NCBI RefSeq assembly: GCF_030413615.1
Contig: NZ_CP129236.1
Location: forward strand, 2,278,001-2,342,000
Length of the DNA stretch: 64,000 nt
Direction: 5' to 3'
Source: Planococcus shixiaomingii
GTDB taxonomy: Bacteria; Bacillota; Bacilli; Bacillales_A; Planococcaceae
Positions 17,164 to 26,487 of the stretch are shown here, piece after piece. A program made the position numbers and the translations under genes. The stretch's first letter is position 1. The number at the start of each line of letters is the position of its first letter. The notes under the pieces were generated by a model, which worked only from the letters and a program-made list of their open reading frames with translations, was not told the origin of the DNA and searched no databases.

Positions 17164-18041
17164 GGCAGCTCCACTCCTTCCAAGCCCTCTCCAATCACCA
17201 CTATTTGAGGCTGCATCTTCATGTATTCCGGAAGCCATTGCACCATGCCATAGGCAAATTGGAAAGCATGCGGGTATTTGTCCCCTTCCAGCGGCACATA
17301 GCCTTTGATGCGGTAAACGGTTTCTGGCAATGCGCGAAGCCACTCCTCAAAGCGCTCTCTTTTGATTTCTTTTTCAAAACGCAAGACGCGGGTATCCAAG
17401 TTCAGTTTCGCCACTGGTGTTTTTACCACATCGCCGGATTTTTTGGCTATAGTTTTTTCCAGCTGCTTGAACGGTACTTTCGAATGGATCGTCTGAATAA
17501 TTTGAGCCGTTGGATTTAACGACTGAATTTCATAAATGGTTTTTGCTTGTTCGCTCTCCGTCAGTAAATCGGTTTTATTGGCCAAAATCAAGTCCGCGTG
17601 GCGGATTTGTTCCAGGAACAACGAACGGATTTGCGGAGACAGTTCGTCTCGGCTGAGCCAGCGTTTGCTGTCTGCAACCGTGATGATACCTTTAAAGTTT
17701 AAGCGTTCTGCAAAAAGCGGCGAAAATATAGCGTCAAGCGCTTCAACTGGGTGGGCGGCGCCCGTAGTTTCAATTAATAGAACATCGAACGTTTCTTCCG
17801 CCAGCAAGGTCTGGATTTGAGCTTCCGACTTTTCAGATCCCGAACAGCAGATGCAGCCGTCAAGAAGCTCTTTTAACGGCACGCCTCCTTCTACTGCGTC
17901 CGAATCAAAGTTCATCTGGCCCAGTTCGTTCATAAAGACGGCTGGTTTTAATCCTTGGTCTTTCACTTGCTGGATCATATGTTTTAATAGCGTCGTTTTG
18001 CCGCTTCCTAAAAAGCCGCTGAACAAATAAACATCAATCAT
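17160..18041 (-). CDS. CobW/G3E-family GTPase (putative metallochaperone)
   Basis: 293-residue G3E GTPase. Walker A is GFLGSGKT (residues 9-16), and the metal-binding GCICC motif of the family is present (residues 62-66; Cys63, Cys65, Cys66). A G4-type ANKTDLL and a C-terminal CobW domain ending near MVQWLPEYMK follow. Such proteins deliver Zn2+, Co2+ or Ni2+ to client enzymes. The ATG at 18041 is preferred over 18053, because the only RBS (AAAGG) touches the latter. No complete Zur box is visible upstream. It is coupled to a small unknown gene. Confidence 0.9.
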   Translation of the reverse strand: MIDVYLFSGFLGSGKTTLLKHMIQQVKDQGLKPAVFMNELGQMNFDSDAVEGGVPLKELLDGCICCSGSEKSEAQIQTLLAEETFDVLLIETTGAAHPVEALDAIFSPLFAERLNFKGIITVADSKRWLSRDELSPQIRSLFLEQIRHADLILANKTDLLTESEQAKTIYEIQSLNPTAQIIQTIHSKVPFKQLEKTIAKKSGDVVKTPVAKLNLDTRVLRFEKEIKRERFEEWLRALPETVYRIKGYVPLEGDKYPHAFQFAYGMVQWLPEYMKMQPQIVVIGEGLEGVELP

Positions 18042-18073
18042 CGGATCATCCATCCTTTAAGTTTTGTCGTAAG

Positions 18074-18099
18074 AAAAGGCCCGCAAATGCGGGCCTTTT
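18074..18099 (-). terminator. Terminator between the processing protease and the CobW gene
   Basis: Perfect 11-bp arms AAAAGGCCCGC and GCGGGCCTTTT with loop AAAT, ending in T on both strands. It closes the protease transcript; the GTPase therefore needs its own promoter or read-through. Confidence 0.9.
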
Positions 18100-18132
18100 C
18101 GCTTTCTTCGCTATAGCTGAATGAAGCTAATG

Positions 18133-19614
18133 TTATTCCGCTTCTTTCAAGATGAACTTTTCTGCTTCATGCAGCATCGGGTCATCTTTTTCAATTTTTT
18201 CACGAAGAGCTGTCATGACTGCATATGTGCTGTCGCCGGTTAAAACGCCATTCACTTTCAGCTTCTCGTCTTCTTGGAAACTTTTCACGGCTTCTTCCAT
18301 TTGCTCTTCAAAAACGCCGTCCACTTTACCTACTTCATAGCCGAGTGCTTTCAGCATTTTTTCAGCCGCTTGCACTTGATCGGAAATTGTGCCGTCTTTT
18401 AGTTCAATGCTAGGATCTAGAGCAGGCAACGAAGCATATTCCGGATAATCCACTTTGATATCAGGCTCTATGCCTTTTTCATGGATCCAGTTGCCATCAG
18501 GAGTGAGCCACTTAGCTGTCGTAAACTTCAGATTCGAGCCATCCTTCATGTCGTTTGCTGTTTGGACAGTCCCTTTTCCGAAAGTTTTTTCTCCGACAAG
18601 TTGAACATTACCGGATTCACTTACTGCACCTGCCAAAATCTCGGATGCTGAAGCGCTGCCGCCGTCAATCAACAGCGTGACCGGAACTTCGACTTTCTCT
18701 CCGCCTGTCGCTTTGTAAACTTCCGGCTCTTGGCCTTTAGCTTGGACTTCGAACAAGGTCTTTCCTTCTTCTATAAATAGGTTGGAAATATCAAGAGCAG
18801 ATTTCAATAATCCGCCCGGATTTTGGCGAACGTCCAGGACCATCGCTTTCATGCCTTGTTTTTCCATATCCTCAATTGCAGCTATCAGCTCATCGTATGT
18901 CTTTTCAGAAAAGCTGGTAATTTGGATATGCGCGACTTTATCGTCGTTCATTTCTGCGTAAACTGTTTCAATCGGAATTTCGTCGCGAACGATTTCTATT
19001 TCAATCGGCTGGGAATTCTCCCCGCGTCGAATAGTCAACGTCACTTTTGTTCCTTTTTCCCCGCGGATCAGCATGACCGCTTCAGAAGAACTGAATCCTT
19101 GTATGCTTTTCCCATCCACTTCAATGATCAAATCATTCGGTAAAATCCCCGCTTTTTCAGCTGGAGAATTTTTGATTGGAGAAACAATGCCCACATAACC
19201 GTTTCGCTCTTGAATCTCCGCTCCGATTCCTTCAAAACTCGAAGAAATGCCTTCTATAAACTGGGCTGCTTCTTTTTCGTTCATATAATCCGAATAAGGA
19301 TCACCAAGAGCTTCAATCATGCCGTTGATAGCGCCATTGACCAATGTTTCGCTTTCGACGTCCTCATAGTATTCGTTTTCAATCTGATCGTATGCGGAAT
19401 AAAGCTTATCAAATTCGCTGCGTTCAGGTGAATTGACTACAACTGCTTTTTCATCGCCAAATGTTAACGCAAAAACCGTCACTCCTGCTGTCAGTAAAAT
19501 CACGGTGAAAACAAGCATGATAAATGAGAAAGTTTTCATCCGGATAAAATGAGAAGGAGTTTCTTCTACTGGTGGTATTTGTCCCTGATTTTCATCAGGA
19601 CGCTTTTCGTCCAT
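18133..19614 (-). CDS. S41-family C-terminal processing peptidase (CtpA/CtpB type)
   Basis: 493-residue membrane-anchored serine peptidase acting outside the cytoplasmic membrane. One N-terminal transmembrane helix (about residues 28-52) is followed by a helical N-domain, a PDZ domain (about 115-200), the S41 domain with catalytic Ser322 (in GGSASASEI) and Lys347 (in TFGKGTVQ), and a C-terminal peptidoglycan-binding-like domain (about 410-475). The start ATG at 19614 follows AGTGGTG; an in-frame ATG at 19632 is possible. In Bacillus the family cleaves regulators such as SpoIVFA or processes secreted proteins. I cannot decide between CtpA and CtpB. Confidence 0.93.
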   Translation of the reverse strand: MDEKRPDENQGQIPPVEETPSHFIRMKTFSFIMLVFTVILLTAGVTVFALTFGDEKAVVVNSPERSEFDKLYSAYDQIENEYYEDVESETLVNGAINGMIEALGDPYSDYMNEKEAAQFIEGISSSFEGIGAEIQERNGYVGIVSPIKNSPAEKAGILPNDLIIEVDGKSIQGFSSSEAVMLIRGEKGTKVTLTIRRGENSQPIEIEIVRDEIPIETVYAEMNDDKVAHIQITSFSEKTYDELIAAIEDMEKQGMKAMVLDVRQNPGGLLKSALDISNLFIEEGKTLFEVQAKGQEPEVYKATGGEKVEVPVTLLIDGGSASASEILAGAVSESGNVQLVGEKTFGKGTVQTANDMKDGSNLKFTTAKWLTPDGNWIHEKGIEPDIKVDYPEYASLPALDPSIELKDGTISDQVQAAEKMLKALGYEVGKVDGVFEEQMEEAVKSFQEDEKLKVNGVLTGDSTYAVMTALREKIEKDDPMLHEAEKFILKEAE

Positions 19615-19677
19615 TATGTTCACCACTTTCATCGTTGCCTATTACTTTATAGTACCACGGGGCTAATAAAACATTAA

Positions 19678-19704
19678 AAGAAAAAGACTGCCTAGACAGT
19701 CTTT
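19678..19704 (-). terminator. Terminator of deoD
   Basis: Arms AAAGACTG and CAGTCTTT (19683-19704), followed on the minus strand by TTTTTCTTTT. It lies just after the deoD stop. Confidence 0.85.
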
Positions 19705-19712
19705 AATCTCAA

Positions 19713-20414
19713 TTATTGAATAGCTGCGTCCAAAGCGACTACAATCATGTCGTTGAACGTTGTTTGGCGTTCTTCAGCAGTAGTCACTTCACCCGTCAAC
19801 AAGTGATCGCTGACAGTTAAAATAGACAATGCTTGGCGGCCAAACTTCGCAGCTAACGTGTAAAGAGCAGCTGATTCCATTTCAAGGCCAAGAACACCGT
19901 ACTGAGCCCATTTTTCGTGTTCAGCAAACTCATTGTAGAAGACGTCTTCCGTGAAGACATTTCCGACACGCAAGTTCAAGCCTTTTTCGACTCCAGCATT
20001 ATAAGCTTTTAACAAAAGATCGAAATCTGCTGTTGGCGCATATGCAACACCATTGAAAATAAATTCGTTCATTTTAGAGTTTGTAGAAGCACTTTGTGCA
20101 ATGATGACATCACGGATTTTTACGTCTTTATGGATAGAACCGCAAGTTCCAACGCGGATCAATTTTTGAACGTCATATTCTTGCATCAATTCTGTTACAT
20201 AAATAGAAATCGAAGGAACGCCCATGCCAGTTCCTTGAACTGAAATGCGCTTGCCTTTATATGTACCTGTGTATCCGAACATATTGCGAACTTCGTTATA
20301 GCAAGTTACATCTTCCAAAAACGTTTCTGCGATGTATTTCGCGCGAAGCGGATCTCCTGGCAATAGAATAGTATCGGCGATTTCGCCTTTTTTAGCATTA
20401 ATATGAACACTCAT
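19713..20414 (-). CDS. deoD: Purine-nucleoside phosphorylase, DeoD type
   Basis: 233-residue hexameric-type purine nucleoside phosphorylase, cleaving purine (deoxy)ribonucleosides with phosphate to base and ribose-1-phosphate. Landmarks are [14 protein letters not shown] (phosphate site), [21 protein letters not shown] and the nucleoside-binding [10 protein letters not shown], with the acid in LTVSDHL. The length is that of the family. The ATG at 20414 follows a GAGG-type RBS. A TATAAT box on the minus strand (20432-20437) could be its -10. It is monocistronic with its own terminator. Confidence 0.96.
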   Translation of the reverse strand: MSVHINAKKGEIADTILLPGDPLRAKYIAETFLEDVTCYNEVRNMFGYTGTYKGKRISVQGTGMGVPSISIYVTELMQEYDVQKLIRVGTCGSIHKDVKIRDVIIAQSASTNSKMNEFIFNGVAYAPTADFDLLLKAYNAGVEKGLNLRVGNVFTEDVFYNEFAEHEKWAQYGVLGLEMESAALYTLAAKFGRQALSILTVSDHLLTGEVTTAEERQTTFNDMIVVALDAAIQ

Positions 20415-20485
20415 TTATAAAACCTCACTTTATTATAGTCGGTTATAATCATACTGTTTTTTCACTCTTAGTGCAACGACTAGCC

Positions 20486-20701
20486 TCAATGGCTGCAATA
20501 ATCATCCCACATTTGATCAAAAATTGACGCTTTCATGACGGGATGTGCTCTTTCTTCGATATATCGTGAAATTTTCTCAAAATCTTTTGATGCTTTTGGA
20601 AAACTCGGATCCAAGAACATGGCATCCGCAAAACGAGAAAAATCATCCGGGTTCATCTTGCCGCGGTAGTTCAAGGCAAAATGGTAAAATGAACGGTCCA
20701 T
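20486..20701 (-). CDS. yozE: YozE family small protein (UPF0346)
   Basis: 71-residue protein of the YozE/UPF0346 family, which has a SAM-like helical fold and no proven function. Typical segments are SFYHFALNYRG at the N-terminus, FPKASKDFEKISRYIE and the C-terminal FDQMWDDY. The ATG has AAAGGAG at about 6 bases. It lies directly downstream of msrA-msrB, the neighbourhood often seen in Bacillales. Confidence 0.9.
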   Translation of the reverse strand: MDRSFYHFALNYRGKMNPDDFSRFADAMFLDPSFPKASKDFEKISRYIEERAHPVMKASIFDQMWDDYCSH

Positions 20702-20757
20702 AGCAAACTCCTTTCTAATTGGCGAATAAAAAACCCGGACCGCAGTCCAGGCTTTTG

Positions 20758-21183
20758 TTATTCAAACAACTGTTTGTATTCTGACAAGCCTTCTGCATCC
20801 AATTGGTCTTTCGGTATGAACCGAAGAGCCGCTGAATTGATGCAATAGCGCAAGCCGCCAAGCGATGATGGACCATCCGGGAACAAATGCCCGAGATGCG
20901 AATCCGCAGTCGCTGAACGCACTTCTGTCCGTCTCATGCCATGGCTCGTATCAAAGTTTTCTTTAACTTCCGTGCTTTCGAGAGGTTTCGCAAAACTTGG
21001 CCAGCCACAATGCGAATCAAATTTATCTTTGGAACTGAACAACGGCTTCCCGGAAACAATATCCACGTAAATGCCATCTTCAAAATGCTGGTCATACTCA
21101 TTGCGGAAAGGCGGTTCTGTACCATTTTCCTGAGTGACGTGATATTGCATCGGCGTCAATTTCTCTTTCAACTCGTCTTTCAT
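20758..21183 (-). CDS. msrB: Peptide methionine (R)-S-oxide reductase
   Basis: 141-residue MsrB, reducing the R epimer of methionine sulfoxide in proteins. Visible are HCGWPSF (Cys59), the active-site context [16 protein letters not shown] and catalytic Cys114 in [12 protein letters not shown]. The CxxC pairs of zinc-binding MsrB are absent, so this is the zinc-free type. The ATG at 21183 has GGGTGG at 6 bases, formed by the last codons of msrA; an ATG at 21189 overlaps the msrA stop. It is coupled to msrA. Confidence 0.95.
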   Translation of the reverse strand: MKDELKEKLTPMQYHVTQENGTEPPFRNEYDQHFEDGIYVDIVSGKPLFSSKDKFDSHCGWPSFAKPLESTEVKENFDTSHGMRRTEVRSATADSHLGHLFPDGPSSLGGLRYCINSAALRFIPKDQLDAEGLSEYKQLFE

Positions 21184-21185
21184 TG

Positions 21186-21710
21186 TCATCCACCCCAATT
21201 TTTTTCAATAAATCCGGCTCTGCCTGAACCGACAGAATAGCGATTATAATGTGCCGGGTTTTTCTTATAGTAATCCTGATGGTATTCTTCTGCCAAATAA
21301 AAAGGCTTGGCTTCCAAAACGGGCGTCGCTACTGGTTTCGCGAACTTTCCGGAATTGTTTAATTCCTGCTTGGACTTTTCAGCAGCTAAGCGCTGTTCTT
21401 CGGAATGATAGAAAATCGCCGTTTTATAGGAAGCGCCGCGATCAAAAAATTGCCCGCCGTCATCAGTCGGATCTATTTGTGTCCAAAATACATCAAGCAA
21501 CTTTTCATACGGAAAAATGTCTGGTTGGAACGTGATTTGGACCGCTTCTACATGACCTGTTGCGTTCGTACATACTTGTTCGTATGTCGGATTCGGCAAT
21601 TCGCCTCCCGTATAGCCGCTGACCACTTCTTCAATTCCCGGAAGTGTATCAAACGGTTTCACCATGCACCAGAAACATCCTCCAGCAAATGTAGCTTTTT
21701 CTGTTTTCAT
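21186..21710 (-). CDS. msrA: Peptide methionine (S)-S-oxide reductase
   Basis: 174-residue MsrA, repairing the S epimer of methionine sulfoxide. The signature AGGCFWCM places the catalytic Cys at residue 12, with [16 protein letters not shown] following. Start ATG with GGGAG at about 7 bases. It is first of the msrA-msrB pair, 16 bp downstream of ypmS, so ypmR-ypmS-msrA-msrB may form one transcript as in related genomes. Confidence 0.96.
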   Translation of the reverse strand: MKTEKATFAGGCFWCMVKPFDTLPGIEEVVSGYTGGELPNPTYEQVCTNATGHVEAVQITFQPDIFPYEKLLDVFWTQIDPTDDGGQFFDRGASYKTAIFYHSEEQRLAAEKSKQELNNSGKFAKPVATPVLEAKPFYLAEEYHQDYYKKNPAHYNRYSVGSGRAGFIEKNWGG

Positions 21711-21726
21711 GCTCTCGCTCCCATCT

Positions 21727-22302
21727 TTATGGTTGGATAGTTACTTGAAGCCGTATATCATCTTTTTCCAAATCAAAAGAAGTTGCGCGAACCGAAATGC
21801 CGTTCTCCAACGGAATATCTGTCAGTTTTAGCAACACTTCTTCTCGAGCGGGATTCACTTCCATAAAATCCGGAAGAGCCACTGAATCTCTTAACAACTT
21901 TAACGCAGACTCAGGGGGAATATCCAACATTCCGATTTCTACTGACTGTTGTTTGAGCAACAAATTGCCATCTTCTTGAACAAACGGGTCAAATTTCAAT
22001 AAAATCGGCAAACCTTGAGAAAATACCACCAATTCGGTAGAAAGATTCACTTCTTCATCTACTGTCAACGTTAACGGTATGGGGGAATTAGCCATTTCTT
22101 TTTGGATATACTTATTGGCGATTCCTTCAAAATCCGCTTTTGTCGTACGGACCATCAACGAATTCCCTTCAATCTGATCTCTTTTGACGGCTTCATAGGC
22201 ACTATAATCTTCTGCTGGAGTGGTTATTAAAAAAAAGAATCCAATCACGGCTGCTATATTAAATGCCAACAAGCCCAAAAAAGCCAGTCGCCATTTTTTC
22301 AT
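21727..22302 (-). CDS. ypmS: YpmS family membrane-anchored protein (DUF2140)
   Basis: 191-residue protein of unknown function. One N-terminal transmembrane helix (about residues 5-27) is followed by an extracytoplasmic domain with alternating beta-type segments (LTLTVDEEVNLSTELVVF, VLLKLTDIPLENGISVRATSF), as in YpmS. The ATG at 22302 has AAAGGAG at 9 bases; the frame extends to a GTG at 22311 that overlaps the RBS. Its neighbours ypmR and msrAB match the Bacillus subtilis order. Confidence 0.88.
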   Translation of the reverse strand: MKKWRLAFLGLLAFNIAAVIGFFFLITTPAEDYSAYEAVKRDQIEGNSLMVRTTKADFEGIANKYIQKEMANSPIPLTLTVDEEVNLSTELVVFSQGLPILLKFDPFVQEDGNLLLKQQSVEIGMLDIPPESALKLLRDSVALPDFMEVNPAREEVLLKLTDIPLENGISVRATSFDLEKDDIRLQVTIQP

Positions 22303-22315
22303 GTGCCCCACTCCT

Positions 22316-23113
22316 TTACTCTTGGTAACTTAAACCGCATTCTTCCATCCGATCAAGAATTCGCTCGGTCATTAAGTCATAGCCTTTGCTGTTCGGATGA
22401 AAAAAATCAGTGTGATAGACCAAATTATCATTTCCGATAAACAAATCATTTACCGGAACAAAACAAGCCTGCGTGTCTGCCTCGGCCACTTCTTGCATCG
22501 AGCCGTTGTAAGCAGCAACGATTTCTTCAAACTCCGGGACATCTTGGGTAATTAACGAAAATGGATTGTAAATGCCCATTACGATGACTGGTACATTCGG
22601 ATTGATGGCCCGGATAGAAGAAAAAATCGTTTGAAAGCGATTTTCAAACAACACAAGCTCGTCTGCAAATGCCTCAACATTCAACGAAAACAAGTCGCGC
22701 TTGACGATCCGCATAATATCATTTCCGCCAATCGTCATAACGACATAGTCAGCCTCCGCTACAGGGCCGGTCAATTGACCTTGCCGAAACATTGCAAGCA
22801 GCTGATCGCTTCGCCGCCCCCGTTTGGCTGTGTTTTCCACTGCCGTTCCGTATACGCCTGGCCATTCCCGCATTTCGAAAGCAAGTCTGCCCACATACCC
22901 CACCTGGTACAGTTCATCTCCTATACCTTCCGACAAGGAATCGCCAAGAGCCGTAATCAGCAGTGCTTGAGGGATAAAATTCGGGGGAACCGTGTAATTT
23001 TCAAAAGCAGTCGGAACTCTTGGTTCCGCTTCTACATCGCTAAAATTAAAAGGTGAATTGCATCCCGCTACAAAAACCATGACTGTTGCTACTATTAACA
23101 GGATGCGTTTCAA
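22316..23113 (-). CDS. ypmR: SGNH/GDSL-family lipoprotein hydrolase (YpmR)
   Basis: 265-residue predicted lipoprotein esterase. With a TTG start at 23113 the protein opens MKRILLIVATVMVFVAGC, a perfect lipobox (VAGC), and AAAAGGAG stands 8 bases upstream. The in-frame ATG at 23134 lacks an RBS and would add a charged extension to the signal peptide. SGNH blocks are GDSLSEGIGD (catalytic Ser), GGNDI and the C-terminal DFFHPNSKGY (Asp/His). It is probably attached to the outer face of the membrane; substrate unknown. Confidence 0.92.
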   Translation of the reverse strand: MKRILLIVATVMVFVAGCNSPFNFSDVEAEPRVPTAFENYTVPPNFIPQALLITALGDSLSEGIGDELYQVGYVGRLAFEMREWPGVYGTAVENTAKRGRRSDQLLAMFRQGQLTGPVAEADYVVMTIGGNDIMRIVKRDLFSLNVEAFADELVLFENRFQTIFSSIRAINPNVPVIVMGIYNPFSLITQDVPEFEEIVAAYNGSMQEVAEADTQACFVPVNDLFIGNDNLVYHTDFFHPNSKGYDLMTERILDRMEECGLSYQE

Positions 23114-23150
23114 GTTACTCTCTCCTTTTGGCATACTAACGACTTTTCTC

Positions 23151-23990
23151 TCAGTCTGTATAATACATAAACCCGATTGCACCATTTCCGGTATGTGTTG
23201 AAATGATTGGGGTTGTGAAATCAAATTTTATATTCGAATAGCCCGCTTCACTAAGCTGTTGGCGAAGAGGCTCAGCCATTGCCAGTCCCCCGGCATGTGC
23301 AATACCGATGCCTTTAACGATTTTGCCTGCTGTTTTTTCTTTAAACTCGTTCATCAAATATTGTACTGCCTGCTTATGGCTTCTCGCTTTTGCGACCGGG
23401 GTGTATTCCCCGCCGTCTAGAGACGCGATCGGTTTGATTTTCAAAAACGACCCAAGCATCGCTCGGCCTTTGCCGATTCGTCCGCCTTTAACCAAATTAT
23501 CGAGCGTGTCCACAACCACGAATAGTTTCGTGTTTTTCCGAATTTCCTCGACCCGCGAGACAATTTCTTTCACTGACTTTCCGGCCGCGGCCATCTCGGC
23601 CGCTTCAATCACCTGGAAGCCGAGCGCATGGGTGATGTACCGGGAATCGATGACGGTAACATCCGAATCCGTAAGATCTGCAGCTGTACGCGCCGATTCG
23701 ACAGTTCCACTCATGCCGCCAGTCATGTGGATTGAGATTACTTGATCGCCGTTTTGCCCTAATTTATCGTATAATTCTTTGAAAACTCCGGGAGCCGGCT
23801 GTGAGCTTTTCGGCAATTCCGAAGATTTCTCCATCAGTTCCAAAAAAGATTCCGGTTCTAAATCAACACGGTCCAAATATGTCTTGCCTTCTATTTGTAT
23901 GGTCAACGGCACAACATGCAAATTGTATTTGCTTATGACGTCCTCTTTTAAATCTGCTGTTGAGTCTGTCACGATATGAATACTTGGCAT
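23151..23990 (-). CDS. DegV-family fatty-acid-binding protein
   Basis: 279-residue DegV protein (fatty-acid-binding family, related to FakB, which presents fatty acids to the FakA kinase). Landmarks are HIVTDSTADLKEDV at the N-terminus, KSSQPAPGVF, ISIHMTGGMSGTVESA and the C-terminal THTGNGAIGFMYY. The ATG has AAAGGAAG at about 7 bases and a good promoter upstream. It was presumably the founder of several paralogues, so no specific symbol is given. Confidence 0.94.
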   Translation of the reverse strand: MPSIHIVTDSTADLKEDVISKYNLHVVPLTIQIEGKTYLDRVDLEPESFLELMEKSSELPKSSQPAPGVFKELYDKLGQNGDQVISIHMTGGMSGTVESARTAADLTDSDVTVIDSRYITHALGFQVIEAAEMAAAGKSVKEIVSRVEEIRKNTKLFVVVDTLDNLVKGGRIGKGRAMLGSFLKIKPIASLDGGEYTPVAKARSHKQAVQYLMNEFKEKTAGKIVKGIGIAHAGGLAMAEPLRQQLSEAGYSNIKFDFTTPIISTHTGNGAIGFMYYTD

Positions 23991-24018
23991 GGAGTCACTT
24001 CCTTTTCCCTATAATCTT

Positions 24019-24047
24019 ATTGTAGAAATTTTTCTTATAAGCCGCAA
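24019..24047 (-). promoter_or_regulatory. SigA-type promoter of degV gene
   Basis: Minus strand: TTGCGG (24042-24047), a 17-bp spacer, and TACAAT (24019-24024). The predicted start is about 20 nt upstream of the ATG at 23990. Confidence 0.6.
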
Positions 24048-24108
24048 TTATTAAGTGTTTACCCTACAGCTTTCTTGAAAAACTACCTTATCCAGGCGGT
24101 TCTTTTTT

Positions 24109-24603
24109 TTAATCAGTTTTTTGTTTATTGCTTCGTTCAAAAATCAGATATGAAAAAGGCACCCCGTTCGAGAACAATTCTTCAGATTGGGATACTAACT
24201 GCCATTCAGAGCCGTATTCCGGGAAGAACGTATCGCCTTCAAAATCCGCTTTAATCAGCGTAATATAAAGCCGGTCAGCTCGCGGCAAAATAGAGCGGAA
24301 CACTTCTTCTCCGCCAATCACCATTACTTCTTCGTGAACTTCTTCGGCTAAACGAATAGCTTGGTCCAGTGTATGAACTACATCTGCGCCATCTACTTTG
24401 TATTCATTGTTACGAGTAACGATAATGTTGCGTCTCTTAGGCAATGGGCGCCCAATCGATTCATAGGTGTTCCTTCCCATGACAATTCCTTTGCCGACCG
24501 TATGTTTTTTAAAATAGGCCAAATCTTCGGGAATGTGCCACGGCAATTGATTGTCTTTTCCGATAACCCTGTTTGGATCATGTGCGACCATTAATGAAAT
24601 CAT
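24109..24603 (-). CDS. dfrA: Dihydrofolate reductase
   Basis: 164-residue DHFR, regenerating tetrahydrofolate with NADPH. Visible are MISLMVAHDPNRVIGKDNQLPWHIPEDL (in pieces: the active-site Asp/Trp region LPWHIPEDL), VMGRNTYESIGRPLP and the nucleotide-binding VIGGEEVFR. The length is standard. Start ATG with AAGGAGG at 7 bases. It lies 12 bp after thyA, the usual thymidylate/folate pairing. It carries no obvious feature distinguishing a trimethoprim-resistant form. Confidence 0.96.
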   Translation of the reverse strand: MISLMVAHDPNRVIGKDNQLPWHIPEDLAYFKKHTVGKGIVMGRNTYESIGRPLPKRRNIIVTRNNEYKVDGADVVHTLDQAIRLAEEVHEEVMVIGGEEVFRSILPRADRLYITLIKADFEGDTFFPEYGSEWQLVSQSEELFSNGVPFSYLIFERSNKQKTD

Positions 24604-24615
24604 ATAGCTGCCTCC

Positions 24616-25560
24616 TTAAACTGCGACGGGTGCTGAGATTCTTGGATGAGGATCGTAGCCCTCTATCGTTATGTCCGACAAGACTAAATCAAAAATCGAG
24701 TGCACTTCTTCGTTAATTTTTATTGTTGGCAATTTCTTTGGCTCACGCGCCAATTGCTCGTTCACCTGATCCAAATGATTCGTATATAAATGCGTATCTC
24801 CAGTAGTATGGATGAAATCGCCTACTCCTAAACCGCATTCCCTAGCAACTAAATGCGTCAGTAATGCATAAGAGGCGATATTAAAAGGAACGCCTAAAAA
24901 GACATCTGCGCTTCTTTGGTAAAGCTGGCACGATAATTTGCCGTCCGCTACATAAAATTGGAACATAATATGGCAAGGCGGCAAGGCCATGTCGTCGATA
25001 AATTCCGGATTCCATGCCGTCACCAAATGGCGTCTTGAATCGGGATTACTCTTGATGGATTCAATAACATTTCGGAGCTGATCGATCGTGCCGCCTGTTG
25101 TTGTTGCCCAAGACCGCCATTGTTTGCCGTAGACCGGCCCTAAATCCCCGTATTTTTCTGCAAAGTTGTCGTCTGACAGAATCTTCTCCTGGAAAATCGT
25201 CATCTGTTCTTTATACAGCAGGGCAAATTCCGGGTCTTTTTGAGCTCTTCGCCCAAAATCCGCCATATCTGGCCCTGTATATTCATCGCTTTCGATCCAT
25301 TGCGCAAAAGCCCATTCGTCCCATATGTGGTTGTTTTCTGCAATCAGCGTTTTGACATTGGTATCGCCTTTAATAAACCACAACAGTTCTGAGACGATCA
25401 ATCGGAATGCCGTTTTTTTTGTCGTCATCAACGGAAAACCGTCGTTCAGGTCATAGCGCATCTGATAGCCGAAAACACTGAGAGTCCCAGTGCCAGTCCG
25501 GTCTTCTTTTTTTGTGCCGTTATGTAATATGTGCTCGCAAAGATCTAAATATTGTTTCAT
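24616..25560 (-). CDS. thyA: Thymidylate synthase
   Basis: 314-residue ThyA, methylating dUMP with methylene-tetrahydrofolate. The catalytic Cys lies in [11 protein letters not shown], the dUMP-binding region reads [23 protein letters not shown], and the N-terminus has [12 protein letters not shown]. It is the longer ThyA form, with an insertion around the [17 protein letters not shown] segment. The start at 25560 follows GGAGG at 9 bases; two in-frame codons upstream (from a TTG) are less likely. Operon thyA-dfrA. Confidence 0.97.
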   Translation of the reverse strand: MKQYLDLCEHILHNGTKKEDRTGTGTLSVFGYQMRYDLNDGFPLMTTKKTAFRLIVSELLWFIKGDTNVKTLIAENNHIWDEWAFAQWIESDEYTGPDMADFGRRAQKDPEFALLYKEQMTIFQEKILSDDNFAEKYGDLGPVYGKQWRSWATTTGGTIDQLRNVIESIKSNPDSRRHLVTAWNPEFIDDMALPPCHIMFQFYVADGKLSCQLYQRSADVFLGVPFNIASYALLTHLVARECGLGVGDFIHTTGDTHLYTNHLDQVNEQLAREPKKLPTIKINEEVHSIFDLVLSDITIEGYDPHPRISAPVAV

Positions 25561-25610
25561 CTTCAATCGCCTCCGTTATCCTATTAATAATAACAAAAAA
25601 ACAACTAAAA

Positions 25611-25634
25611 AAACCGTTACAACTGTAACGGTTT
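25611..25634 (-). terminator. Terminator of ypjP
   Basis: Perfect 10-bp arms AAACCGTTAC and GTAACGGTTT, followed by seven T on the minus strand. The ypjP stop codon overlaps its base. Confidence 0.9.
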
Positions 25635-26227
25635 TAGGAAAGCCACTTTGGCGGTGTGTCTTTTGACCAATAAATGTCGCCAAGGGCATAATGTTTTTGG
25701 TAATTGTCTTCCGCTAAGTGGTAGTGAAAATTAAAGAAATAGCCTTCTTGCGGTTTTTTTTCTGTTCTTACATGAAAGCGAATCTCATCTTTTTTAGTAT
25801 CTCTGTTGTAGATATGAAATATTTTTTCAGCATAATCACCAGCTGGTCTTTCACTGATGGCCAACCGGTTTAATTGCTCTGCACCGAGATTGCCTAAATG
25901 CATGTCAATCGCTTGTTGAATATTCGGCAAAATCACTGCCTGAAATTGATCTTGGATGACCGGCCCGATTCTGGAGCCGAATTTCACATAAGCTTGTTCT
26001 TCAGAAGTTTGATAAAAGGTATCGAGTACAGTCTTTCCGGTATCATAATATTCACTTAAATCAACCCATTCGTACGTATAATCCTTATTCTGACTTTCCG
26101 TCGCATGTGATTTTGGAGAGCCTTTTTCATCAAGTAAAGTTTCCCACAATGTATGGTTCGGGGAAATAACGCCTAATGTTAAAACGGCTACCGCAATCAT
26201 CAACGATTTTTGCCACCAATTTTTCAT
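25634..26227 (-). CDS. ypjP: YpjP-like protein
   Basis: 197-residue protein of the YpjP family (function unknown). An N-terminal signal-anchor (residues 7-24) is followed by a soluble, presumably extracytoplasmic domain rich in Tyr/His/Asp (SEYYDTGKTVLDTFY, FFNFHYHLAEDNY). The ATG at 26227 has GAGGGTG at about 6 bases. It sits immediately upstream of thyA-dfrA, the same position as ypjP in Bacillus subtilis, which is the main reason for the name. Confidence 0.85.
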   Translation of the reverse strand: MKNWWQKSLMIAVAVLTLGVISPNHTLWETLLDEKGSPKSHATESQNKDYTYEWVDLSEYYDTGKTVLDTFYQTSEEQAYVKFGSRIGPVIQDQFQAVILPNIQQAIDMHLGNLGAEQLNRLAISERPAGDYAEKIFHIYNRDTKKDEIRFHVRTEKKPQEGYFFNFHYHLAEDNYQKHYALGDIYWSKDTPPKWLS

Positions 26228-26374
26228 CAACATCACCCTCAATTATGAACAATTTCTTACTTTCCATTGCTATTTCAGACGAATTTTATCGGTAAAGGTT
26301 TCATCTTCTTGTATTTCATTGTACAATAAAGTTATTCATTTAGCTCTGTTTTTTCGGAAAAGGAGGAATTTTTC

Positions 26375-26452
26375 TTGGATGTTTCATTATTAGCTGGGCT
26401 TGGTCTTCTAGGCATGCTTGCGTATTTAGTTTCACTGCATTATACAGATTGA
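26375..26452 (+). CDS. Putative 25-residue small membrane protein
   Basis: Short ORF with a TTG start and an excellent RBS (AAAGGAGG at 26360-26367). The peptide MDVSLLAGLGLLGMLAYLV plus SLHYTD is a single hydrophobic helix. It is followed by a strong terminator, and no other gene lies between ypjP and ypiP to explain that hairpin from the plus side. A -10-like TACAAT lies about 50 bp upstream. It resembles other one-helix regulatory peptides in size only; I do not recognise it. Confidence 0.55.
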   Translation: MDVSLLAGLGLLGMLAYLVSLHYTD

Positions 26453-26487
26453 TTTATTAAATAATAGCACTTTATTATGAGTAATTT

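Noticed and set aside
18042..18132. Possible Zur box before the CobW gene (TCGTAA half-site)
   Set aside because: Only one half of the palindrome is present, so there is no real support for zinc control.
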